Shown piece after piece: positions 16,512 to 25,137 of a stretch of 64,000 nt of DNA (position 1 is the stretch's first letter; every line of letters starts with the position of its first letter). The position numbers were made by a program, and so were the translations under genes. The notes below the pieces were generated by a model. That model searched no databases. It worked only from the letters and a program-made list of their open reading frames with translations, and was not told where the DNA came from. Source of the stretch: Firmicutes bacterium UBA2598 (GTDB lineage: Bacteria > Bacillota > PH28-bin88); the NCBI GenBank assembly GCA_002339345.1, contig DDKM01000032.1, forward strand, positions 78,559-142,558. The letters run 5' to 3'.

Positions 16512-17633
16512 TCAGGCCTGCCGTTCGTTCAGTACCGCCAGGACCCCGGCCAGGGTGTCCGCCATCCGCTGGTTCTGGCGTTCGGTGCCGATGGTTACCC
16601 GGATGAAGGTATCCAAGCCGAAAATATCGCCTGTCCGCACGATCACACCCGCCTTTAACATGGCCTGGAATACCTGGCGGGAGGGGTGACCGGTATCCAC
16701 CAGGATGAAGTTGGCCTGGGTAGGCACATATTTTAGCCCCATTTGCTGGAATCGCTGATACAGGTACAGTTTCCCTTTGTGGTTGACCTCCCTGCTTTTG
16801 GTCACCTGCAGGGGATCCTTCAGGGATGCTCTGGCGGCAGCCTGGGCGATGAGATTGACATTGAAGGGTTCCCTGGTGCGGCTGATCCATTCAATCAACT
16901 GGGGTACCGCAACCCCGTAACCCACCCTTAGGCCTGCAAGGCCATAGACCTTGGAAAAAGTGCGCAGCACAATCACATTGGGGCGCCCTGCCAGCACGTA
17001 AGCAAGACCGGAGGCATACTCCGGATGTTCCACGTACTCAAAATAGGCTTCATCAAAAACCACCAGAACCCTTGCCGGTACCCGTTCCATAAAGGCGTCC
17101 ATCTCCTGGCGAGTGACGATGGTGCCGGTTGGGTTGTTGGGGTTGCATATGAAGATGATCCTGGTTCGTTCGGTGATGGCATCCGCCATGGCCTGCAGAT
17201 CATGGGTAAAATCCCTGGTTGGTACCATCACCGTTGTCCCACCCATCAACTGGGTGGCAAAATCGTATTCGGAGAAGGACGGTTGGGCCATGATGGTTTC
17301 ATCACCGTCATTGACATAGGCTTCGGCCAGTAGCTTTAATATTTCATCTGAGCCGTTGCCCACAATAAGCTGGTTCGGCCCTACTCCCAGGTATTCCCCC
17401 AGTTCCTGCCGCAGGTAATGGCAGGAACCATCCGGGTAGAGGTAAGCCTTTTCCGCCGCATCCCGGATCGCCAGTACCGCATCGGGTGAAGGGCCCAGAG
17501 GGTTTTCGTTGGATGCCATTTTCACCACATTGGTAATACCAAGCTCCCGCTCCACTTCTTCAATGGGTTTTCCCGGGACATAGGGTTTGATGCTCAGTAA
17601 GGCCTTCCGACCTTCCAACATAATTTCCTCCAT
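16512..17633 (-). CDS. hisC: Histidinol-phosphate aminotransferase
   Basis: A class I/II PLP aminotransferase that converts imidazole-acetol phosphate to histidinol phosphate. Many Firmicute homologues also transaminate aromatic amino-acid precursors. It has 373 residues. Key motifs are SNENPLGPSP, CNPNNPTG, DEAYFEYV and the PLP lysine K228 in RTFSKVYGLAGLRVGYG. Two starts are possible: the ATG at 17633 after GGAGGAG, or MLEGRK four codons in. It is not in a his operon. A double-ACT protein and a phenylacetate-CoA ligase lie upstream, which hints at aromatic amino-acid or aryl-acid metabolism. Confidence 0.85.
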   Translation of the reverse strand: MEEIMLEGRKALLSIKPYVPGKPIEEVERELGITNVVKMASNENPLGPSPDAVLAIRDAAEKAYLYPDGSCHYLRQELGEYLGVGPNQLIVGNGSDEILKLLAEAYVNDGDETIMAQPSFSEYDFATQLMGGTTVMVPTRDFTHDLQAMADAITERTRIIFICNPNNPTGTIVTRQEMDAFMERVPARVLVVFDEAYFEYVEHPEYASGLAYVLAGRPNVIVLRTFSKVYGLAGLRVGYGVAVPQLIEWISRTREPFNVNLIAQAAARASLKDPLQVTKSREVNHKGKLYLYQRFQQMGLKYVPTQANFILVDTGHPSRQVFQAMLKAGVIVRTGDIFGLDTFIRVTIGTERQNQRMADTLAGVLAVLNERQA

Positions 17634-17670
17634 CCTAAACTCCTCCTGCCCTAAGGCCTTTTATTGGAAT

Positions 17671-18102
17671 TTACAGGGCGTAAATATCTTCACCCGCAAC
17701 CACCCGGAATCCCTTATTTTTTAGGACCTGAATGGCGTTTTCCACCTGTTCCACGCGGAAGATCACCAGCGCCCCGTTAGGCCCCCTGCCCAAAAAGGCA
17801 TACAGGTACTCAATGCTGATGCTGGCCTGTTCCAGCGCCACCAACACTTCTGCTAACCCGCCCGGCCGGTCCGGCATTTCCACCCCGATTACTTCCGTCT
17901 GGCTGACGGTGAAGCCGTTTTCCTTTAGCACCTGGTAAGCCCGGTCCGGCTCGTTGACAATTAACCGCAGAATGCCGAAATCGGAAGTGTCCGCAATGGA
18001 CAAAGCCCTAATATTGATCCCCGTCTCCCCCAAGAGGCGGGTTACCGCTGCCAGCCGGCCGTACTTGTTTTCCAGAAAAACCGAAATCTGGTTGACCCTC
18101 AT
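17671..18102 (-). CDS. Tandem ACT-domain protein
   Basis: A 143-residue protein of two ACT domains (about 1-70 and 72-140), each starting with a strand-helix typical of amino-acid sensing (QISVFLENKYGRLAAVTRLL and IGVEMPDRPGGLAEVLVAL). No catalytic domain is attached. Similar stand-alone proteins are commonly found beside paaK-type ligases in anaerobes, as here, and are thought to respond to amino acids or aryl acids. The ATG follows GGGAGGAGG. Confidence 0.9.
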   Translation of the reverse strand: MRVNQISVFLENKYGRLAAVTRLLGETGINIRALSIADTSDFGILRLIVNEPDRAYQVLKENGFTVSQTEVIGVEMPDRPGGLAEVLVALEQASISIEYLYAFLGRGPNGALVIFRVEQVENAIQVLKNKGFRVVAGEDIYAL

Positions 18103-18150
18103 TTTATTCCCTACCTCCTCCCTAATGATAGGACATCACAGGAACCAGAC

Positions 18151-19461
18151 CTAGTTCTTGGGTCGGCGGTCAATCACTCGCTTGGCCTTACCCTCGCTTC
18201 TTTCAATGGTTTTCGGCTCCACCAGTTTTACCTTCACGGTAAGCCCCAGTGTACTCTCGATTTCCGCACGAATACGGTTTTCCTTGGCCTCCAGCTGCCG
18301 TACCTGGTCTGAAAACATCTGTTCGGAAACCTCCACCCACACCTCCAGGGTGTCCAGGGTCCCTTCCCTGTCCACAATAAGCATGTAATGGGGTTCGGTT
18401 TCACCGATCTCCAGCAACACACTCTCAACTTGGGACGGGAAGACATTGACCCCTCGGATGATCAGCATGTCATCGGTCCGGCCGCTTACCCGCCGCATCC
18501 GCACATGGGTACGCCCACAACTGCAGGGTTCCACGCTGAGCATGGAGATATCCCTGGTCCGGTACCGGATTACCGGTAGGGCTTCTTTGGTCAAGGAGGT
18601 AAACACCAGTTCGCCAGGAGTGCCGTAGGGCAGCGGCTCGCCGGTGTCCGGATCGATAATCTCCGGCAGGAAGTGGTCCTCCCAAATGTGCAGCCCGTTT
18701 TTCTGTTCACACTCAATGGAAACTCCCGGCCCGATCACCTCACTCAGGCCGTAGATGTCAATGGCGCTGATCCCCAGTTTCTTTTCAATTTCCTTACGCA
18801 TATTGTCCGACCAGGGCTCCGCTCCGAAGATGCCGCACTTTAGCCGGAGATCCCCCGGGGTGAGTCCCATTTCCCGTATGACTTCCGCCAGGAAGAGGGC
18901 GTAGGAGGGGGTACAGGTAAGCACCGTGCTGCCATAATCCTTCATGATCATCACTTGACGCTTGGTATTGCCGCCGGAAATGGGGATCACCGAAGCCCCC
19001 AGTCGTTCCGCGCCATAGTGAACCCCCAAGCCGCCGGTAAACAGGCCGTATCCGTAAGCGTTATGGATGACATCATCCTTCGTTGCCCCGCCACATACCA
19101 GGGATCGGGCCATCAGTTCTGACCAGGTATTGATATCCTGCCGGGTATACCCCACAACGGTAGGCTTTCCTGTGGTGCCCGAGGAAGAGTGAATCCGCAC
19201 TATCTCGCTCAACGGCACTGCAAACATCCCGTATGGGTAGTTGTCGCGCAGATCCTGTTTGGTGGTAAAGGGTAACTTTTTCAAATCCTCCAGGCTGCGA
19301 ATATCCCCTGGTTCCACGCCGGCCTGTTGCATGGCCCTGCGGTAATGGGGCACATTATAATAGGCGCGCTCCACCGTGACCTGCAGCCGCTCCAGTTGCA
19401 GTTGACCCAGTTCTTCCCGGGCCATGGTTTCATACCGGGTATTCCAGTACAAATTTACCAC
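18151..19461 (-). CDS. paaK: Phenylacetate-CoA ligase family
   Basis: An adenylate-forming ligase of 436 residues, full length for PaaK. The AMP-binding P-loop SSSGTTGKPTVVGYT lies near residue 92, with YGLSEVIGPGVSIECE near 240 and the C-terminal lid domain intact. It activates phenylacetate or a related aryl acid to its CoA thioester. In anaerobes, paaK with a double-ACT protein often functions in oxidation of aromatic 2-oxo acids by indolepyruvate oxidoreductase (iorAB), which is not seen here. The start is a GTG at 19461 or a TTG three codons in. Confidence 0.9.
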   Translation of the reverse strand: MVNLYWNTRYETMAREELGQLQLERLQVTVERAYYNVPHYRRAMQQAGVEPGDIRSLEDLKKLPFTTKQDLRDNYPYGMFAVPLSEIVRIHSSSGTTGKPTVVGYTRQDINTWSELMARSLVCGGATKDDVIHNAYGYGLFTGGLGVHYGAERLGASVIPISGGNTKRQVMIMKDYGSTVLTCTPSYALFLAEVIREMGLTPGDLRLKCGIFGAEPWSDNMRKEIEKKLGISAIDIYGLSEVIGPGVSIECEQKNGLHIWEDHFLPEIIDPDTGEPLPYGTPGELVFTSLTKEALPVIRYRTRDISMLSVEPCSCGRTHVRMRRVSGRTDDMLIIRGVNVFPSQVESVLLEIGETEPHYMLIVDREGTLDTLEVWVEVSEQMFSDQVRQLEAKENRIRAEIESTLGLTVKVKLVEPKTIERSEGKAKRVIDRRPKN

Positions 19462-19590
19462 TCTCCCACCATCACAGTTGTGAATAAATTACAATTATTC
19501 TACGTCCACCCTCGTGATCCTGCTAAATGATGATAAGAACAAACCGCTTGTAAATATCATCCATCACCTTCTCTCACCATAGTGAAAAGA

Positions 19591-19620
19591 CGATCCATAT
19601 GGATAATTCCACATGGATCG
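19591..19620 (-). terminator. Possible terminator between glutamate synthase and paaK
   Basis: The arms CGATCCAT (19591-19598) and ATGGATCG (19613-19620) are exact reverse complements. On the minus strand the stem is followed by TCTTTTC. It lies 109 bases after the glutamate synthase stop, inside a 267-base gap. The remainder of that gap (19462-19728) holds no recognised feature. Confidence 0.45.
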
Positions 19621-19728
19621 CCTGCCCCCTGTCACTCAACAGAAATATTTAAACCGTCTTTTTCCAAGAAAGTTTTTTGTAAAAACCATCGGTGGGCATG
19701 TTGGCGTGGCAGGCAGGATTTGCCCCCT

Positions 19729-21306
19729 TTAACCGAGGATGCTTTCCACTTCTTCGGCATCCGCCTCCATAATGTACCGCACTCCTGTTATCTCAGCAGC
19801 TTCCCGGGTCAATGCAGCCACGTCATCCCTAGTGATGTACTCCAGGCTGAACTTGCGGGCACCGCACATGAACTGGCGCAAGCCCTGGGCCAACCGCTCG
19901 AAATAACTGTAAACACCAATGGCCCCCACCGGCAGGCGGTCAAAGTCGCCGCCCAGCTTGTTTTTGAGTTCGGTGGCAAATATGAACACCTGTTCCAGCT
20001 GCTCCCCGTATTTCTTGTACTCGGCGGGGACGGAACCCTCCCTGATTTTTTCCCCGACCACCTTGCCCACCATGGCAGCAGCCAGCGGAGACCGGGCCAT
20101 GCCGATCATTTTCACATGGGGTGCACTGAGGGCAAAACCCTTAAACATGTGGTCCTCCAGGGTAAAGCCGCCAGCGATGGCCACATCAGGTACATAGGCA
20201 CCCTTGGCCGCCAGGCGATCCAGGTACTTGGTCAATAGACCCTGGATGTAAACGGTGGGTACACCCCACTCATTCATCATCCGCCATGGGCTCATACCGG
20301 TACCGCCGCCGGCACCGTCAACGGTGAGCAGGTCGATTTTGGCATCGGACGCGAATTTAACCGCCCTGGCCAGGTCAGCCGGCCGGTAGGCACCGGTTTT
20401 CAGGAATACATACTTGGCACCGGCCTTGCGCAGCTGTTCCACCCGGGCATGGAAGGATTCTTCAGTTACCATGCCAACCCGGGAATGACGCTCAAATTCG
20501 CTAAAAGCCCCGACCCTATAGGCCTCCTGCACCGTGGCGTCTTCGGGATCCGGTAGCACGATGTAACCACGGCTCTTCAGCTGTAGCGCCCTTTCCAGGG
20601 AGTTCAACTTAACTTCGCCGCCAATATCTTTGGCACCCTGACCCCACTTAATTTCCACTGCCTCCACACCCAGTTTTTCCAGGGCATATTCCTGCACGCC
20701 AAGGGCGGTGTCCTCCACGTTGGCCTGTACGGCGATAAAACCATAGCCGTTATACCAGTCCTGGAAGGCCCTGATGCGCTTCTCCAGGTTGGGGGATTTG
20801 ATGACCCGGCCATTTTTAATTTCGGAATTGGGGTCCATGGCACAAACGTTTTCACCGATGGCTATCCCCACACCGGAAATGGCTGCCCCTGCCGCCAGGT
20901 GATCCCAGTTATCCGCAGCTACGTTGGTGGAGCCCATGGCTGCGATGACAATGGGTAGGCGTACTTTGATTTTGTTGGTGGCTCCAATGGCGGTCTCCAG
21001 GTTAACAGCTGGGAAGATGGCCTTGTCACTATCCGCCTCGATACCTACGGCACCAACCGCCGTACCCATGATGTTAAAATGGGAATAATCCACCGGGTAA
21101 TCCTTCTGAGAAGCGGAGGTTGTTTTACCAAAGGGCTGGGGATATAGCACCTCTTTTCCCCGGACCGCTGATTTCCCAATTTCACAGAGACCGGGACAGC
21201 CGTCCAGACACGTTACACACATTCCGCTAAAAGGACAATAATTCCCCTTGAGGCGATGTCTGGTTAAGGTCGCCTCACTGGCATTCACGCCCACACTATA
21301 GGTCAT
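19729..21306 (-). CDS. FMN-binding glutamate synthase-family protein (archaeal-type GltB core)
   Basis: 525 residues matching the central FMN/FeS synthase domain of glutamate synthase, without the amidotransferase and C-terminal domains of bacterial GltB. The N-terminus is Cys-rich: CPFSGMC, VTC, LDGC and PGLC follow in series (about residues 24-42). The barrel motif DGAGGGTGMSPWRMMNEWGV holds the FMN-binding part. It should form glutamate from 2-oxoglutarate using ammonia released by a partner subunit; none is adjacent. The ATG follows CAGGAGG. It sits directly downstream of glutamine synthetase, which supports a GS-GOGAT role. Confidence 0.88.
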   Translation of the reverse strand: MTYSVGVNASEATLTRHRLKGNYCPFSGMCVTCLDGCPGLCEIGKSAVRGKEVLYPQPFGKTTSASQKDYPVDYSHFNIMGTAVGAVGIEADSDKAIFPAVNLETAIGATNKIKVRLPIVIAAMGSTNVAADNWDHLAAGAAISGVGIAIGENVCAMDPNSEIKNGRVIKSPNLEKRIRAFQDWYNGYGFIAVQANVEDTALGVQEYALEKLGVEAVEIKWGQGAKDIGGEVKLNSLERALQLKSRGYIVLPDPEDATVQEAYRVGAFSEFERHSRVGMVTEESFHARVEQLRKAGAKYVFLKTGAYRPADLARAVKFASDAKIDLLTVDGAGGGTGMSPWRMMNEWGVPTVYIQGLLTKYLDRLAAKGAYVPDVAIAGGFTLEDHMFKGFALSAPHVKMIGMARSPLAAAMVGKVVGEKIREGSVPAEYKKYGEQLEQVFIFATELKNKLGGDFDRLPVGAIGVYSYFERLAQGLRQFMCGARKFSLEYITRDDVAALTREAAEITGVRYIMEADAEEVESILG

Positions 21307-21359
21307 TTTCTACCATCCTCCTGTTTCTCTCCCATTTTTTCTCTCTTTTTTTGTTCAAG

Positions 21360-21397
21360 TATGTCCCTTGGCTGCAAATATGTCCCTTGGCTGCAAA
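21360..21397. repeat. Perfect 19-bp tandem duplication in the glutamate synthase leader
   Basis: The unit TATGTCCCTTGGCTGCAAA occurs at 21360-21378 and again immediately at 21379-21397 with no difference. It lies 54 bases upstream of the glutamate synthase start, between it and glnA. Confidence 0.9.
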
Positions 21398-21404
21398 GCA
21401 ATCC

Positions 21405-21443
21405 TTGACCGTAGGCAGGTCAACCCCGTTCTCCCCCGGGGTT
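21405..21443. promoter_or_regulatory. Two adjoining small dyads between glnA and glutamate synthase
   Basis: TTGACC (21405-21410) pairs with GGTCAA (21418-21423), and AACCCCG (21422-21428) pairs with CGGGGTT (21437-21443). Neither is followed by a clear T-run. They may be RNA structures in the intercistronic leader or operator sites. The role is not known. Confidence 0.4.
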
Positions 21444-21480
21444 TGTGCATTCACCTCCCAGCTGAAATTTAAACTCTGTC

Positions 21481-22809
21481 CTAAAAAATCCCCAGGTACT
21501 CCCTCAACTCCCAGGGATGGACATTGTTTTGGTAGCGCTCCCATTCCTGCCGCTTGGCCTTGGCAAACCGCTGGTAGATATACTCTCCCAATGTCTCCCT
21601 GATCAACTGATCAGCCTCCAGCTCATCCAGGGCTTCCTGCAGGTGGCGGGGCAAACACCCGACCTGTAAGGCTTCCCGCTGGCTGTTGTCCATCTGGAAA
21701 AGATTTTCCGCAACAGGTGGAGGAGGTGGCGCTCCTCTGGCAATCCCATCCATTCCCGCCTCAATCATGGACGCCAGGGCCAGGTAAGGGTTACAGGCGG
21801 GATCCGGATTGCGCACCTCCACCCTGGTCTGCTCACCCCGGTGGGCAGGGACCCGGATGACGGTGTTGCGGTTATGCTCCGACCAGGCCACATAGGTGGG
21901 GGACAAATCCCCAGGCACCAGTCGCTTGTAGGAGTTTACCGTGGGATTGGTAAGGGCGGTGATGGCCTGGATATGGGCAAGCATACCGCCGATGAAAAAC
22001 CGTGCTTCATCACTCAAACCCATGGGTTGTGCGGCAGCAAAAAGGGCGTTGCCGCCACCCAGCCGGTCCAGGGAAATATGCCAGTGGAGGGCGGAACCGG
22101 GCATCCCGTTGATGGGTTTGGGCATAAAGGATGCGTACAGCCCGTGGCGCTGGGCAATGGTGCGTACCACAAACTTGAAGGTGACCACCTTGTCTGCCAT
22201 CCCCAGGGCATGCTCTTGCTTGAGTACGATCTCGTGTTGCCCATGTCCCAACTCGTGGTGGCTGGACCCGATTTCGAAATCCATTTCCTCCAGAGTCAGC
22301 ACCATGTCCCGCCTGGCGTTCTCCCCCTGGTCCACGGGGGTGAGGTCACAAAAACCCGCCCGGTCATGGGTATCGGTGGTGGGGTTGCCCTTTTCATCGG
22401 TGTGAAAAAGGTAAAACTCCGCTTCTGTACCTACCCTGGCGGTAAATCCCCGGCGGGCAGCCCTTTCCAACACCTTTTTCAGTACATTCCGGGAACACCC
22501 GGGATAGGGAGTGCCGTCGGGATTGGCGACATCACAAATCAGCCTGGCCACCGCACCTTCCCTGGGCCGCCATGGAAACACCACAAAGGTGGATGGTTCC
22601 GGTAAAAGGACAATATCCCGTTCCCGGTTACGCACCTGGCCCTCCACCACCGAACTGTCAAAGATCATTTCCCCGGCTAAAATCCGCGGGAGATCCTCCA
22701 CGGTGACGGCGATATTTTTCAACATCCCAAAAATATCGGTAAATTGCAACCGGATGAACTTGACGTTACTTTCCCTCGCCTTTTCCAGGACATCCTCCCT
22801 GGTGTACAT
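21481..22809 (-). CDS. glnA: Glutamine synthetase, type I
   Basis: ATP-dependent synthesis of glutamine from glutamate and ammonium. It has 442 residues, the size of the GSI-alpha form of Firmicutes. Motifs include GTEAEFYLF, SSHHELGHGQHEIV, PINGMPGSALHWHIS, the ATP-site NRNTVIRVP and RVEVRNPDPACNPY. The ATG at 22809 is chosen; a TTG three codons earlier is closer to GTGAGGTG. Expression is probably controlled by ANTAR antitermination in its leader, with the regulator gene immediately upstream. Confidence 0.95.
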   Translation of the reverse strand: MYTREDVLEKARESNVKFIRLQFTDIFGMLKNIAVTVEDLPRILAGEMIFDSSVVEGQVRNRERDIVLLPEPSTFVVFPWRPREGAVARLICDVANPDGTPYPGCSRNVLKKVLERAARRGFTARVGTEAEFYLFHTDEKGNPTTDTHDRAGFCDLTPVDQGENARRDMVLTLEEMDFEIGSSHHELGHGQHEIVLKQEHALGMADKVVTFKFVVRTIAQRHGLYASFMPKPINGMPGSALHWHISLDRLGGGNALFAAAQPMGLSDEARFFIGGMLAHIQAITALTNPTVNSYKRLVPGDLSPTYVAWSEHNRNTVIRVPAHRGEQTRVEVRNPDPACNPYLALASMIEAGMDGIARGAPPPPPVAENLFQMDNSQREALQVGCLPRHLQEALDELEADQLIRETLGEYIYQRFAKAKRQEWERYQNNVHPWELREYLGIF

Positions 22810-22835
22810 CACTGTCAACACCTCACATACCTTGG

Positions 22836-22889
22836 AAAATAAAAACCCTCCAAAGACAGGTGAATAGTTTACGCACCTGGCTTTGGAGG
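22836..22889 (-). terminator. Leader terminator (attenuator) upstream of glnA
   Basis: On the minus strand CCTCCAAAGCCAGGTG (22889-22874) pairs with CACCTGTCTTTGGAGG (22862-22847), a long stem with one mismatch, followed by GTTTTTATTTT. It lies 27 bases before the glnA coding region and would stop transcription unless the upstream arm is held by the overlapping hairpin P2. Confidence 0.85.
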
Positions 22890-22921
22890 ACGCCGTTGCC
22901 CTCATCAATATACCGCTATTG
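22886..22921 (-). promoter_or_regulatory. ANTAR-target double hairpin in the glnA leader
   Basis: On the minus strand P1 is CAATA-GCGGTA-TATTG (22921-22906). P2 is GAGGGC-AACGGC-GTCCTC (22903-22886). Each has a six-base loop with G at loop position 4; P2 also has A at position 1, the conserved ANTAR-target pattern, while P1 has G there. The two stems are 2 bases apart, and the 3' arm of P2 overlaps the 5' arm of the terminator by 4 bases, so folding of P2 should prevent the terminator. Confidence 0.75.
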
Positions 22922-22927
22922 TCGCTA

Positions 22928-22956
22928 ATTATAGCAAATAAAGTGTTGTGTTCCAA
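22928..22956 (-). promoter_or_regulatory. SigA-type promoter of glnA
   Basis: On the minus strand TTGGAA (22956-22951) and a perfect TATAAT (22933-22928) are separated by 17 bases. Transcription would begin just upstream of hairpin P1. Confidence 0.8.
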
Positions 22957-23036
22957 TTAGTAATTATAAAAGTATACTGTATACTTTTTCCCAGTTCCTT
23001 TCACCTTGTACGGCCCTTATTGGCCATTGGCGCCCT

Positions 23037-23612
23037 TCACGGCAAGCCACCCTTCAAGAAGGTTTTGGCAATCTTATCAATTGATACACAACGGTCCATG
23101 GCCAGCTTGCGTAAATGCTGGTATGCCTCCTGTTCACTCCAACCTGTTTTTTGCATCAAAAGCCCTTTGGCCTTTTCCACCAGTTTCCTGTTCTCCAGGC
23201 TTTCCCGCAAGGATCGGTTATCCTGCTCCAAACGAATCACCCTCTGAAAGGCAGACCAAGCCATCACCACTTCCGGCAGCAGGGTGGTCTCCGTCACCGG
23301 TTTGACCAGCAAACCGTAAACACCGGCCGCCCGGGCCCGCTCTAGTAACCCCCAGTAATCCCCGCTGAGTAAAAGTAGCACCGGGGCAACCCGTTGTTCA
23401 TCCAGCACCCGTGCCACCTCCAGACCGTCCCTGACAGGCAAGGCGTGATCCAGAATCACCAGATCCGGCTGTCTGCTAAAAGCTAGCTGGGAGGCTGTCC
23501 GTCCATCACCGGCTTCCGCCACAAGGCTGTGACCGGCCCGAACCAGAAGATCCTTCACGTTTTTCCTTTCCTGTACATCGGCGTCTGCCAGCAGGATTCG
23601 CAAACCGTACAT
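23037..23612 (-). CDS. ANTAR-domain response regulator (NasT/AmiR type)
   Basis: 191 residues. The N-terminal receiver domain has D10/D12 and phospho-acceptor D55 in LVILDHALPV, with the lysine in LLVKPVTE. A short coiled linker (LEQDNRSLRESLENRKLVE) leads to a C-terminal ANTAR RNA-binding domain with KAKGLLMQKTGWSEQEAYQH. ANTAR proteins bind paired stem-hexaloops in leaders and prevent termination. The glnA leader 80 bases downstream carries such hairpins, so this is very likely its regulator. No histidine kinase is adjacent. The ATG at 23612 follows AAGGTG. Confidence 0.93.
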   Translation of the reverse strand: MYGLRILLADADVQERKNVKDLLVRAGHSLVAEAGDGRTASQLAFSRQPDLVILDHALPVRDGLEVARVLDEQRVAPVLLLLSGDYWGLLERARAAGVYGLLVKPVTETTLLPEVVMAWSAFQRVIRLEQDNRSLRESLENRKLVEKAKGLLMQKTGWSEQEAYQHLRKLAMDRCVSIDKIAKTFLKGGLP

Positions 23613-23715
23613 AAACCGCACCTTCGCGCTGCAATTTAACCATTATTCTATCATGAACCTCCCCCTGGTAAAACCCATCATGCAAAAAATGACAAATGCC
23701 CACCCCTTGCCGAAC

Positions 23716-25134
23716 TCAGGCGGGCTCTCCACCGGCGCGGACGGGCCGGCGGGAATTGCGTTTCCCGTCATATGAAAACACTGTGCCCTTCCCTTCCACC
23801 ACCGTTTCCAGGTGTACCGGGCGGCCCCAAAGCAAGTAGACATGGGGCATGGTCTTTTCCAGATACGGTAGATCCAATTCCACACCCTCGTACCGGTGCT
23901 GCAGGTACAACTCTCCCCGGTGGTTGTAATCACCATCCACCACCACGATGGATGGAAATCCGCCGTTAATCCTGGCCTCCACCAGTCCCTCGCGCACCTT
24001 CTCCCAGTTCTTTTCCGTCACCACCCAATCATGGCCCATTTTTTGATACAGGTAAAGATCCATTTCCTCCACCAGTTCCCTGGTCAGGTAGTTACGCAAG
24101 AAAGACACATCATTTTCGCAGGCCCTGACGGTAAAGATCTTGTCCCGACCTTCTCCCCCCGGACGGCGGAACCGCCGGCGTTCCTCCTCCGAAGGGTTAT
24201 CCCACCGTTTTTCAATATCCTCAAATATTTTAACTCCCAACAAGTAAGGATTGATAGCGGTGCGAGATGGTACAATGACTGAGGCATGCATTTTGGCAAA
24301 TTCCAGCGCTTCCCCTTCCGGCAGGTCCAGTTCCCTGATAATGCGGGTGTGCCAGTAGGTAGCCCACCCTTCATTCATGATCTTGGTCTCCAACTGAGGC
24401 CAGAAATAAAGCATCTCTTCTCTGACCATGGCGATGACGTCCCGCTGCCAGTCCTCCAGGTCCCGGCTATGGGTCATGATGAAATACAGCAGATCCTTTT
24501 CCGGTTGGGCAGGCACCTTCCGGGCTGGAACGGGCGGAGAAGGGGCGGGCGGTTTGCCCAAGTTGAACAGATCATCATAGGGCGTCTCCTCCGGTTCAGC
24601 CTGTTCCTGCACAGGTATTCCCTTGACCTGGGGACGGGGTTCGATGTGTTCCTGGATGGACAGGACGGCATCCAAAAAAATTTCCACTTCCCGCCGGCCG
24701 TACTTGTACTCGTATTCCCTGATCCGCCTGGCGTGGACCGACATGCTTTCCAGCATCTGCCGGGAAGTTTTTTTAAAATGGGCATTATTTTTGAAAAAGT
24801 CACTGTGGGCCAGCACATGGGCGATAACCAGCTTTTGCTGGATGAGGGTATTTCCTTCCAATAAAAAGGCATAGCAGGGGTCAGAGTTGATGACCAGTTC
24901 GTAAATACGGCTCAAATTGTAATCATATTGGGTTTTCATGCGGTGAAAGGCCTTACCGAAGGACCAGTGGGCAAAACGGGCGGGCATACCGTAGGCGCCA
25001 AAGGTATAAATAATATCCGCCGGGCATATTTCGAAACGCATATCATAAAAATCCAGGCCGAAGCGGCGGGCGATGCCGATAATTTCTTCCACCGCTTTTT
25101 CCAAAACCTGCAGTTCCTGGTTATGGTGCATCAT
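23716..25134 (-). CDS. spoVR: SpoVR family protein
   Basis: A 472-residue cytosolic protein of the SpoVR/YcgB family, involved in spore cortex formation in Bacillus. The family start IARRFGLDFYDMRFEICPADIIYTFGAYGMP is intact, as is MNEGWATYWHTRI (about 230-245). The biochemical activity is not established. It is the third gene of the prkA-yhbH-spoVR operon, with its ATG 4 bases from the yhbH stop, a conserved cluster in spore formers. Confidence 0.95.
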   Translation of the reverse strand: MMHHNQELQVLEKAVEEIIGIARRFGLDFYDMRFEICPADIIYTFGAYGMPARFAHWSFGKAFHRMKTQYDYNLSRIYELVINSDPCYAFLLEGNTLIQQKLVIAHVLAHSDFFKNNAHFKKTSRQMLESMSVHARRIREYEYKYGRREVEIFLDAVLSIQEHIEPRPQVKGIPVQEQAEPEETPYDDLFNLGKPPAPSPPVPARKVPAQPEKDLLYFIMTHSRDLEDWQRDVIAMVREEMLYFWPQLETKIMNEGWATYWHTRIIRELDLPEGEALEFAKMHASVIVPSRTAINPYLLGVKIFEDIEKRWDNPSEEERRRFRRPGGEGRDKIFTVRACENDVSFLRNYLTRELVEEMDLYLYQKMGHDWVVTEKNWEKVREGLVEARINGGFPSIVVVDGDYNHRGELYLQHRYEGVELDLPYLEKTMPHVYLLWGRPVHLETVVEGKGTVFSYDGKRNSRRPVRAGGEPA

Positions 25135-25137
25135 GGG

